The translations under genes were made by a program, and so were the position numbers. DNA of 7,949 nucleotides from Bacillota bacterium (GTDB lineage Bacteria > Bacillota > Clostridia > Tissierellales > Sporanaerobacteraceae). Position 1 is the first letter of the stretch; every line of letters starts with the position of its first letter. Below the pieces are notes generated by a model. It was not told where the DNA came from and did no database searches. It saw only the letters and a program-made list of their open reading frames with translations. Positions 1 through 4,901 of this stretch are shown in pieces. The stretch is taken from NCBI GenBank assembly GCA_029779375.1, contig JAKPAR010000401.1, forward strand, positions 1-7,949, read 5' to 3'.

Positions 1-1
1 A

Positions 2-160
2 GACAAACTATTTGCACAAAAAATAATAGAAGATAAAGGTGAATTTATACAATTTGTTAAAGATAAAGGAATGGAAACCAAACTTAGACCAGGCACTTAT
101 AGTTTGAAAAAAAATATGAGCTATACAAGTATTATAAATATACTTACAAAGACTAAATAG
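2..160 (+). CDS. C-terminal end of a small MltG/YceG N-terminal-domain-like protein (5' partial)
   Basis: The window opens inside this gene; 52 codons and a TAG stop are visible. The segment at residues 27-37 of the visible part (K-L-R-P-G-T-Y-S-L-K-K) followed by M-S-Y-T-S-I-I-N-I-L resembles the LysM-like part of endolytic murein transglycosylase MltG, where a G-x-Y-x-L motif is followed by a 'ms..eil..L' helix. In full MltG the catalytic YceG domain comes after this point. Here the protein stops right there, so this would be a short form holding only an N-terminal anchor plus the LysM-like part, without the catalytic domain. Such short proteins are, from memory, common in Clostridia and are often labelled MltG. 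A peptidoglycan-associated role is inference. The match rests on a short motif; the reading frame is certain because it is open and ends at a strong terminator. Confidence 0.55.
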   Translation, partial: DKLFAQKIIEDKGEFIQFVKDKGMETKLRPGTYSLKKNMSYTSIINILTKTK

Positions 161-192
161 GAATATTATATTTTCCTATTTAGTCTTTTTTC
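148..192 (+). terminator. Intrinsic terminator after the MltG-like gene
   Basis: A perfect 16-bp stem pairs 148-163 (AAAGACTAAATAGGAA) with 173-188, around a 9-base loop, and runs into a T-rich tract (186-191, then CTTT). The left arm overlaps the last codons and the TAG stop of the upstream gene, so a translating ribosome would cover part of the stem until release. The tract lies only on the + side, so it should act mainly on + strand transcription. Confidence 0.9.
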
Positions 193-244
193 TTTGATAA
201 ATTTCTACAAACTTTGTTTTTTTAAATAAAAAAGTTATGTTTTT

Positions 245-274
245 TTACCAATTTCGAAAATTATGTAGTATAAT
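245..274 (+). promoter_or_regulatory. Probable sigma-A promoter for the gene at 368
   Basis: A consensus -10 box TATAAT lies at 269-274. A weak -35 box TTACCA (4 of 6 matches to TTGACA) lies at 245-250, with an 18-base spacer. It follows the terminator at 148-192, in a very AT-rich stretch, as expected for the start of a new transcription unit. The start point would be near 281, giving a leader of about 87 bases before the ATG at 368. Support is the perfect -10 and the position; the -35 is poor. Confidence 0.5.
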
Positions 275-353
275 AATATGTACGCTAAAAAGATATTTAT
301 TTAATTGAAAAAGAAGGGGTTTAAACTCTCGTTTTTTTGGCAACAATTGCTAA

Positions 354-360
354 GGGAGGG
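354..360 (+). promoter_or_regulatory. Ribosome-binding site that fixes the start at 368
   Basis: GGGAGGG lies seven bases before ATG 368. The open frame continues upstream to a TTG at 305, but that codon has no Shine-Dalgarno sequence, so 368 is the better start. The 16 bases 355-370 are identical to those at 1846-1861 before the BofC-like gene. Confidence 0.8.
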
Positions 361-367
361 ATATTTT

Positions 368-1099
368 ATGGCCACATCAACGGTAAATCTTTGGAAAATG
401 TATGAAGGACTAAAATATAATTTTTTGTTTAATAATGACATAAATTCCATACATATCCTCCTTAATTTGTATGATTTAGAGGAAAACATAAATAACATAT
501 GTCCTAAATATACATGTATAAAAAATATAAAAAGAGGAATTAGATATTTTTTAAGATACAGAGAAGACAAAGATTTAGTGACTAACAAAATTATTTATTT
601 AATACATGAAGATGTAGATAGACTGGAATTATGTTTTTATTTAGAAGGTTATAAATATGGTTATTATAATAATAAATGGGTAAATATATTAGAGGAAAAG
701 ACGCTTAATTATTATACTGTAGAAGAAATTTATGATAAAAAATATTTATTTCAGTATAATCTAAGCTTGGATGATATAAAGATTGTAAGAGATGAGTTTG
801 AATCAGAGATTAATCTTTTAGAGGATAAAGATAAGTACATAGAAAGATTAACATATTATTTTTCTGATGAAATTATAAAAAGTAAGATATATGAATTGAA
901 CAATTATATAGATAGGCAACTAAAAATGGATTTTAATTCAAATTCAAGTATAAAAGAAGAGGGAAGTAGATTTTCACAAGATGAGCTAAATAAACTTTAT
1001 GATTTGATTGCTAAATGTTTATATAAAAATATAATTCAAATATACAAAAATGCAAGTTGGTATGGCTTAAATGATAAAGTTTTAAATAGATATTCATAA
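368..1099 (+). CDS. Conserved-looking hypothetical protein, 243 aa, unknown function
   Basis: I do not recognise this protein. It starts at the ATG with a GGGAGGG site seven bases upstream. It has no signal peptide and no membrane segment and looks cytoplasmic. It is rich in Lys, Asp, Glu, Asn, Tyr and Ile. Visible marks are an N-terminal helical stretch with two cysteines (C45, C50), a segment R56-R67 rich in basic and aromatic residues (R-G-I-R-Y-F-L-R-Y-R), and an aromatic core around residues 87-104 (L-C-F-Y-L-E-G-Y-K-Y-G-Y-Y) that looks like the best family signature. A charged, probably helical region covers 135-190 and a further helix 205-230. A link to the clostridial sporulation protein YtxC was considered but could not be supported by motif. 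It is probably read from the promoter near 269 and perhaps onward into the CBS gene 63 bases downstream, since no terminator lies between them. Confidence 0.8.
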   Translation: MATSTVNLWKMYEGLKYNFLFNNDINSIHILLNLYDLEENINNICPKYTCIKNIKRGIRYFLRYREDKDLVTNKIIYLIHEDVDRLELCFYLEGYKYGYYNNKWVNILEEKTLNYYTVEEIYDKKYLFQYNLSLDDIKIVRDEFESEINLLEDKDKYIERLTYYFSDEIIKSKIYELNNYIDRQLKMDFNSNSSIKEEGSRFSQDELNKLYDLIAKCLYKNIIQIYKNASWYGLNDKVLNRYS

Positions 1100-1112
1100 T
1101 TTTGAAGGAATT

Positions 1113-1140
1113 TTGAGATAAATATTGAATAATATCTAAT
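1113..1140 (+). promoter_or_regulatory. Possible weak promoter before the CBS-ACT gene
   Basis: TTGAGA (1113-1118, 5 of 6 to consensus) and TCTAAT (1135-1140, 5 of 6) are separated by 16 bases. The expected start point, near 1147, would leave a leader of only about 16 bases, falling at the edge of the ribosome site GAAAGGGGG (1146-1154). In sequence this AT-rich, such matches arise easily by chance, so co-transcription from the gene at 368 is equally likely. Confidence 0.2.
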
Positions 1141-1162
1141 ATCATGAAAGGGGGCTTTATAA

Positions 1163-1795
1163 ATGTATGTAAGAAACCATATGCTAGCAAAAGATAAGTT
1201 GACAACAGTTGATGTCAATGAGAGTATTGGAAGTGCTTTGGAAAAGATTAATAAAGGTGATTTTTTGTCTTTACCTGTATTTGAAGGATCAGAATTTAAG
1301 GGTATTTTGATGAAGGAAGCTATTTATAGGCATTATTTTGAAACTGGTTGTATGGATAAAGCTAAATTTTTAGATGAGGTTAAAGTAAAAGATTTGTATA
1401 TAGATAAGTATAAATCTATACTTGACAGCGAATTGATTGAAAATGCTTCATATTTATTAAATGAATTTAGAACACCATTTTTACCAGTATTTGATTCAAA
1501 CAACAATTTTGTGGGTATTTTAACCCATACTGCTATTTTTGATGCTTTTTCAGAGATATTTGGTCTTGGCAAGGGGACTAGAATTATGGTGAATTTGTTT
1601 GATATACCTGGTCAAATTGCAAAGTTAACAGAAGTTATAAGAAAAGAAAATGTAAATATCATGAATTTAGCAGTAATGGATGCTAAAGTGTTAGATGTAT
1701 ATAAAGTAGTTATAAGAGTTGATACAGAAGATGTGGAGGAATTAATTGATAAAATAGAAAAAGCAGGATTTAAGATTGCAGGTATAGTTAAATAA
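1163..1795 (+). CDS. CBS-CBS-ACT domain protein (AcuB-like)
   Basis: This 210-aa cytoplasmic protein has two CBS domains followed by an ACT domain. CBS1 covers about residues 1-60 (M-L-A-K-D-K-L-T-T-V near the start, L-S-L-P-V-F and G-I-L-M inside). CBS2 covers about 72-133 (V-K-D-L-Y-I, then F-L-P-V-F-D and F-V-G-I-L-T-H-T-A-I). The ACT domain runs about 139-208, with the ligand-loop motif N-L-F-D-I-P-G-Q-I-A and a final G-F-K-I-A-G-I. The paired CBS domains form a module that usually binds adenine nucleotides, and ACT domains usually bind amino acids or similar small ligands. The architecture and length match Bacillus AcuB. No enzymatic domain is present, so a sensor or regulatory subunit is likely; its target is unknown. 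The start ATG is preceded by GAAAGGGGG eight bases upstream. It is not an IMP dehydrogenase fragment, since no TIM-barrel part is present. Confidence 0.88.
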   Translation: MYVRNHMLAKDKLTTVDVNESIGSALEKINKGDFLSLPVFEGSEFKGILMKEAIYRHYFETGCMDKAKFLDEVKVKDLYIDKYKSILDSELIENASYLLNEFRTPFLPVFDSNNNFVGILTHTAIFDAFSEIFGLGKGTRIMVNLFDIPGQIAKLTEVIRKENVNIMNLAVMDAKVLDVYKVVIRVDTEDVEELIDKIEKAGFKIAGIVK

Positions 1796-1799
1796 AAAT

Positions 1800-1828
1800 G
1801 TATAAATATTTGCAAATTGGCAAAAATA
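1800..1828 (+). promoter_or_regulatory. Possible forespore (sigma-G-like) promoter before the BofC-like gene
   Basis: GTATA at 1800-1804 fits the sigma-G -35 pattern GHATR. Seventeen bases on, AAAAATA at 1822-1828 is a partial match to the -10 pattern CATNHTA (the first and third positions differ). B. subtilis bofC is known to be expressed in the forespore under sigma-G, which motivates the search. The match is weak and the region is AT-rich. Confidence 0.15.
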
Positions 1829-1858
1829 TCCCTCTAGATAGTATTGGAGGGATATTTT
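1823..1858 (+). promoter_or_regulatory. RBS-sequestering hairpin before the BofC-like gene
   Basis: The left arm 1823-1834 (AAAATATCCCTC) pairs perfectly, 12 bp, with 1847-1858 (GAGGGATATTTT). Three further pairs extend it inward (U1835-G1846 wobble, A1836-U1845, G1837-U1844 wobble), leaving a six-base loop at 1838-1843. All of the Shine-Dalgarno sequence GGAGGG (1846-1851) lies in the right arm, and the stem ends at the base before ATG 1859. In a transcript reading through from the CBS-ACT gene the ribosome site would be masked. An alternative, weaker pairing of 1806-1813 (ATATTTGC) with 1820-1829, with a two-base bulge, would compete for the left arm. The hairpin could also act as a weak terminator for the CBS gene, but only four consecutive Ts follow the GC-rich part and these are themselves paired. 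Confidence 0.6.
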
Positions 1859-2455
1859 ATGAAAAAGAGATATGTAGTTCTCGTTTTTATAGCGTGTTTA
1901 ACTATGTTTTTAATAAGTTTCTATTATGGATATCGTTTTACTGGCAAAAAGATAAGTAAGAGGCCTGATGTTCGTGATGAGTGGATAGTTGAAAATTCAA
2001 AAGATAAATCTGATGGTTTAGAAATAGTAAAAGAAGATGTGAGGATTTCGCCAAACACTATTATAGAAAAAAATATATATTATACACAATGTAATCATAC
2101 TTTGAAAGATAAATGTAAAGCTGATGGGAAAATAATAAATATGACAGAAAAAGAATATAAAGATTACATGAATAAAAATTATCCAGACGTAGAGGTAATT
2201 TCTTTTTCTATACAAAATATTTTTTTGAGAGAAGAACGAAATTATCTTTGTCCAAATCATTATATAATTGGTGAGTCGGATGGGAAAATAGCTATATTTA
2301 AAATAGGTGATAATGGAGAAAAAATATTGAATAAGGTCTATAAAGATTATCCACTATCTTTGCTTAAAGAAATTGATCAAAAAAAATTAAGGGAAGGTAT
2401 AGTTATTGATAGTGAAGAGGAGCTTTCTAATGTTTTAGAAAATTTTATTAGTTAA
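1859..2455 (+). CDS. BofC-like sporulation protein, exported or membrane-anchored, BofC C-terminal domain
   Basis: This 198-aa protein starts with a basic MKKR and one hydrophobic segment (about residues 5-26), a signal peptide or N-terminal anchor, so most of it is outside the membrane. Residues 135-198 match the BofC C-terminal domain pattern: H-Y-I-I-G-E-S-D-G-K-I-A-I-F, then P-L-S-L-L, L-R-E-G-I-V-I-D-S-E-E-E-L and a final L-E-N-F-I-S. In B. subtilis BofC acts between the forespore membranes, restraining the SpoIVB protease that triggers pro-sigma-K processing; the same role here is inference. Unlike the Bacillus protein as I recall it, this one has C78-x-H80, C86 and C131-x2-H134, a possible metal or disulfide site. 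The ATG is chosen over the in-frame TTG at 1844 because GGAGGG (1846-1851) sits seven bases before it and the protein then begins with MKKR. Position beside the ruv genes agrees with B. subtilis. Confidence 0.8.
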   Translation: MKKRYVVLVFIACLTMFLISFYYGYRFTGKKISKRPDVRDEWIVENSKDKSDGLEIVKEDVRISPNTIIEKNIYYTQCNHTLKDKCKADGKIINMTEKEYKDYMNKNYPDVEVISFSIQNIFLREERNYLCPNHYIIGESDGKIAIFKIGDNGEKILNKVYKDYPLSLLKEIDQKKLREGIVIDSEEELSNVLENFIS

Positions 2456-2496
2456 GAAAAAAGACTAAGTTGGTTTGTCTGACTTAGCCTTTTTTC
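2456..2496 (+). terminator. Intrinsic terminator after the BofC-like gene
   Basis: The stem pairs 2456-2470 with 2482-2496 around an 11-base loop: eight pairs (G plus A-run and G), one A-C mismatch at 2464/2488, then six pairs (CTAAGT with ACTTAG). The right arm ends in TTTTTT (2490-2495), and the A-run on the left makes the structure symmetrical, so it could also stop transcription from the other strand. It starts at the base after the TAA stop. Confidence 0.85.
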
Positions 2497-2503
2497 TTAA
2501 ATA

Positions 2504-2512
2504 TGTTAAAAT
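2504..2512 (+). promoter_or_regulatory. Probable extended -10 promoter of the ruvC-tgt operon
   Basis: TGTTAAAAT at 2504-2512 combines the TGn element with a TAAAAT -10 box (5 of 6). The -35 region, about 2484-2489, is poor (TTAGCC) and lies within the terminator's right arm, so recognition would depend on the extended -10. The start point near 2519 gives a leader of about 25 bases. Because the terminator closes the upstream unit, the seven-gene operon needs a promoter here, which supports the call. Confidence 0.5.
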
Positions 2513-2543
2513 AGAATGAGAAAAGTTGTGAGAGGAGACAGAT

Positions 2544-3038
2544 ATGATTATTTTAGGAATAGATCCAGGAATAGCTATTGTAGGTTATGGTATTATAGAA
2601 TGCAGAGGAAATAAATTTAATGCTTTAGAATATGGGGCAATAACTACAGAATCAAAATGTCCTTTTCCTGATAGGATAAAAATAATATATGAAGAAATGA
2701 GTTTATTGATAGATAAATACAACCCTACAGATTTAGCTGTAGAGGAATTGTTTTTCAATAAGAATGCGAAGACAGCTATAAAAGTTGGACAAGCAAGAGG
2801 CGTAGAAATACTGGCTGCAGTTAACAAGGGAGTAAATATATATGAATATACGCCTTTGCAAATAAAACAAGGGGTAGTAGGCTATGGTAGAGCAGATAAA
2901 AGGCAAGTTCAAGAAATGGTTAAGATGCTACTTAATTTGAAAGCTATACCTAAACCAGATGATGTTGCAGATGCATTGGCAGTGGCACTATGTCATGGAA
3001 GTAGCTTAAAATTCAAAGAAATGTTTAGAATGAGATGA
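2544..3038 (+). CDS. ruvC: Holliday junction endonuclease RuvC
   Basis: RuvC is the dimeric, Mg-dependent nuclease that cuts Holliday junctions symmetrically after RuvAB branch migration, in the cytoplasm. The 164-aa length is typical. The four catalytic acids are visible: D7 in the opening G-I-D-P-G, E67 in A-V-E-E-L-F-F, and D140 and D143 in [11 protein letters not shown] (E. coli D7, E66, D138, D141). The family segments [15 protein letters not shown] (73-86) and [10 protein letters not shown] (113-122) are also present. The start ATG has AGGAG six bases upstream (2533-2537). It is the first gene of the operon. B. subtilis lacks RuvC and uses RecU instead, so its presence here fits Clostridia rather than Bacilli. 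Confidence 0.97.
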   Translation: MIILGIDPGIAIVGYGIIECRGNKFNALEYGAITTESKCPFPDRIKIIYEEMSLLIDKYNPTDLAVEELFFNKNAKTAIKVGQARGVEILAAVNKGVNIYEYTPLQIKQGVVGYGRADKRQVQEMVKMLLNLKAIPKPDDVADALAVALCHGSSLKFKEMFRMR

Positions 3039-3051
3039 TAGGAGTGTTTTT

Positions 3052-3633
3052 ATGTATGATTATATAATTGGTGAAATAGTAGAAATAAGAGAAGATTATT
3101 TGGTTCTTGACAATAATGGAATTGGATATAAAATATATACATCTAAGAATTCCTTATCAAATTTAGTTGATAAGGAACGTGTAAAAGTATATATTTATTT
3201 CAATTTAAGAGAAGATGGCATATTTCTTTATGGTTTTTTAACTAAAGAAGAATTGAGTATGTTTGAATTGTTACTTTTAGTATCTAAGATAGGACCTAAG
3301 ATAGGGATAGGTATTCTTTCTACATTAAGCACAAATGAAATTAAATTAGCCATATTAAATAATGATGTAGATTCTTTATGCAAGGCACCCGGAATTGGAA
3401 AGAAAACTGCAAATAGAATAATACTTGAATTAAAAGATAGAATAGATGATAATATAAATATTGATGATACTTTAGATTTTGTAGATAATAGTGATATAGA
3501 TGAAGCTATAAATGCACTAGTAGCATTAGGCTATACAAAAAAGGAAGTAGATGAAGTGCTTTGTAAAATTGATATAAAAGACTTGACGACAGAAGATATA
3601 ATAAAAGCTGTTTTAAAAAGAATGTCTAAATAA
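3052..3633 (+). CDS. ruvA: Holliday junction branch-migration protein RuvA
   Basis: RuvA is the tetrameric subunit that binds the four-way junction and loads two RuvB rings. The 193-aa protein has the expected three parts: an OB-fold domain (about 1-63) with the acidic pin in R53-E54-D55, two helix-hairpin-helix motifs (K-I-G-P-K-I-G-I-G at 79-87 and A-P-G-I-G-K-K-T-A at 112-120), and a C-terminal RuvB-contact domain (about 147-193) after an acidic, Asp/Asn-rich linker (131-148). ATG 3052 is preceded by ATAGGAG, seven bases upstream, and lies 13 bases after the ruvC stop, so the two are surely co-transcribed and probably translationally linked. Confidence 0.97.
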   Translation: MYDYIIGEIVEIREDYLVLDNNGIGYKIYTSKNSLSNLVDKERVKVYIYFNLREDGIFLYGFLTKEELSMFELLLLVSKIGPKIGIGILSTLSTNEIKLAILNNDVDSLCKAPGIGKKTANRIILELKDRIDDNINIDDTLDFVDNSDIDEAINALVALGYTKKEVDEVLCKIDIKDLTTEDIIKAVLKRMSK

Positions 3634-3638
3634 AAATG

Positions 3639-3643
3639 AAAGG
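3639..3643 (+). promoter_or_regulatory. ruvB: Ribosome-binding site used to choose the ruvB start
   Basis: AAAGG lies ten bases before ATG 3654. The earlier in-frame ATG at 3636 is only two bases past the ruvA stop and has only A-rich sequence, with no Shine-Dalgarno, upstream. The site is modest, so initiation at 3636 by ribosomes finishing ruvA cannot be excluded. Confidence 0.45.
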
Positions 3644-3653
3644 TATTGATACT

Positions 3654-4664
3654 ATGAATGATGGTGAGAATAGGATTGTTGCTGGGTCTTTGAGAATGGA
3701 AGATGTAGAAAATGATATTTCATTGAGGCCAAAGTGGATAGAAGAATATATTGGACAAGATAAAGTAAAACAAAAGCTAAATATTTTTATAAAAGCTGCA
3801 CAAGAAAGAAGAGAACCATTAGATCATGTTCTTTTATATGGTCCTCCAGGGCTGGGTAAAACTACATTGGCAAATATTATTGCTAATGAAATGGGAGTAA
3901 ATATTAGAGTTACATCAGGCCCTGCAATTGAAAGACCAGGAGACTTAGCTAGTATTTTAACTAATTTAGCAGAAGATGATGTTTTATTTATAGATGAGAT
4001 ACATAGATTAAATAGGAGTGTGGAAGAAATATTATATCCTGCTATGGAGGATTTTGCATTAGATATAATTATAGGTAAAGGCCCTAGTGCGAGATCTGTA
4101 CGATTAGATTTGTCAAAATTTACATTAATAGGTGCTACTACAAGAGCAGGCTTATTAACATCTCCCCTTAGAGATAGGTTTGGAGTTATATTAAACCTTG
4201 ATTTGTATGATGTGGAAGATTTAATGCAAATAGTTGAGAGATCAGCCAAGATTTTAGATATTGAAATTGAAAGTAAAGGAGCTTTAGAAATTGCAAAACG
4301 CTCTAGAGGTACTCCTAGAATTGCAAATAGACTCTTAAAAAGAGTAAGGGATTATGCTCAAGTAGTAGAAGATGGAATTATAACTGAAGACGTTGCTAAA
4401 AGTGCTCTTAAGATGCTGGAAATAGATGAGTTAGGGCTTGATAATGTCGATAAGAAGATAATTTTAACTATGATAGAAAATTTTTGTGGAGGACCAGTAG
4501 GATTAGACACTATTTCTGCAGCTACAGGAGAGGAAAAAACTACTATAGAAGATGTCTATGAACCTTATTTGTTGCAAATAGGATTCATCAATAGGACTCC
4601 TAGGGGTAGAATAGTTACAAAAAAGGCTTATGCTCACTTCAATATTCCTTATGGCGAAGAATAG
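3654..4664 (+). CDS. ruvB: Holliday junction branch-migration ATPase RuvB
   Basis: RuvB is the hexameric AAA+ motor that pulls DNA through the RuvA-bound junction. With the start at 3654 the protein has 336 aa (342 aa if 3636 is used). In 336-aa numbering: the family lead-in [13 protein letters not shown] (about 23-35), Walker [10 protein letters not shown] (63-71), Walker [10 protein letters not shown] (about 111-119), sensor 1 in G-A-T-T-R-A-G (about 160-166), the arginine finger in S-P-L-R-D-R-F-G (170-177), sensor 2 in R-G-T-P-R-I-A-N-R (218-226), and a C-terminal winged helix with [10 protein letters not shown] (279-288). All key residues are intact. The shorter start is favoured because the family usually begins only a few residues before the R-I-V/S-L-R-P-K region and because AAAGG precedes it. 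Confidence 0.97.
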   Translation: MNDGENRIVAGSLRMEDVENDISLRPKWIEEYIGQDKVKQKLNIFIKAAQERREPLDHVLLYGPPGLGKTTLANIIANEMGVNIRVTSGPAIERPGDLASILTNLAEDDVLFIDEIHRLNRSVEEILYPAMEDFALDIIIGKGPSARSVRLDLSKFTLIGATTRAGLLTSPLRDRFGVILNLDLYDVEDLMQIVERSAKILDIEIESKGALEIAKRSRGTPRIANRLLKRVRDYAQVVEDGIITEDVAKSALKMLEIDELGLDNVDKKIILTMIENFCGGPVGLDTISAATGEEKTTIEDVYEPYLLQIGFINRTPRGRIVTKKAYAHFNIPYGEE

Positions 4665-4675
4665 AGGTGTAGAAT

Positions 4676-4885
4676 ATGGATTTTATGGGAAGAACATTGA
4701 TAACAATTGGAATAACTTTGCTAATTATAGGTGGTATCATGATACTGGGAGAAAAAGTTGGACTTGGGAAGTTACCAGGAGATATTTTTATTCAAAAAGG
4801 TAATTTTACTTTTTTCTTTCCTATTGTATCTTCAATTGTTATAAGTTTGATACTTACTTTAATATTAAATTTATTTAGAAGGTAA
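4676..4885 (+). CDS. DUF2905 family small membrane protein
   Basis: This 69-aa protein has two hydrophobic helices (about 5-25 and 46-66) joined by a loop carrying the family signature: G-L-G-K-L-P-G-D-I-F-I (30-40), then G-N-F-T-F-F-F-P (42-49). It ends with a basic R-R. The pattern is that of the DUF2905 family; the function is not known. The ATG has AGAGGTG (4663-4669) six bases upstream, overlapping the ruvB stop; a second in-frame ATG at 4685 is a less likely start. From memory, the family is found beside ruvB in many Firmicutes. Its position before a secreted cell-wall enzyme suggests an envelope role, but this is only inference. Confidence 0.93.
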   Translation: MDFMGRTLITIGITLLIIGGIMILGEKVGLGKLPGDIFIQKGNFTFFFPIVSSIVISLILTLILNLFRR

Positions 4886-4891
4886 GAGGAG
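4884..4891 (+). promoter_or_regulatory. Ribosome-binding site supporting a TTG start for the SpoIID/LytB gene
   Basis: AAGAGGAG overlaps the stop of the DUF2905 gene and lies ten bases before TTG 4902. An ATG at 4892 directly follows the site but is in another frame, which closes after 32 codons. TTG 4902 is the only start that gives a complete signal peptide. Confidence 0.7.
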
Positions 4892-4901
4892 ATGAGTTTA
4901 T

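Noticed and set aside
308..338. Terminator-like hairpin followed by seven Ts in the leader of the gene at 368 (possible attenuator)
   Set aside because: Only G319-C326 and three neighbouring pairs, two of them wobbles, then a 2x2 internal loop and A-T pairs. Too weak to claim, and no riboswitch or leader-peptide motif accompanies it.
305..367. N-terminal extension of the unknown gene from TTG 305
   Set aside because: No Shine-Dalgarno precedes 305, whereas ATG 368 has GGGAGGG at ideal spacing; the 21 extra residues look like translated leader.
1116..1137. Imperfect inverted repeat AGATA...TATCT before the CBS-ACT gene as an operator
   Set aside because: Five pairs in very AT-rich DNA with mismatches inside are expected by chance.
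1823..1858. Reading the hairpin purely as an intrinsic terminator of the CBS-ACT gene
   Set aside because: After the GC-rich part there are only ATATTTTA bases, mostly paired in the stem, unlike the two clear terminators in this window; some termination is still possible.
3824..4249. Reverse-strand open frame of 141 codons inside ruvB
   Set aside because: It lies wholly within the intact ruvB frame, has no ribosome site or promoter, and its residues mirror conserved ruvB codons.
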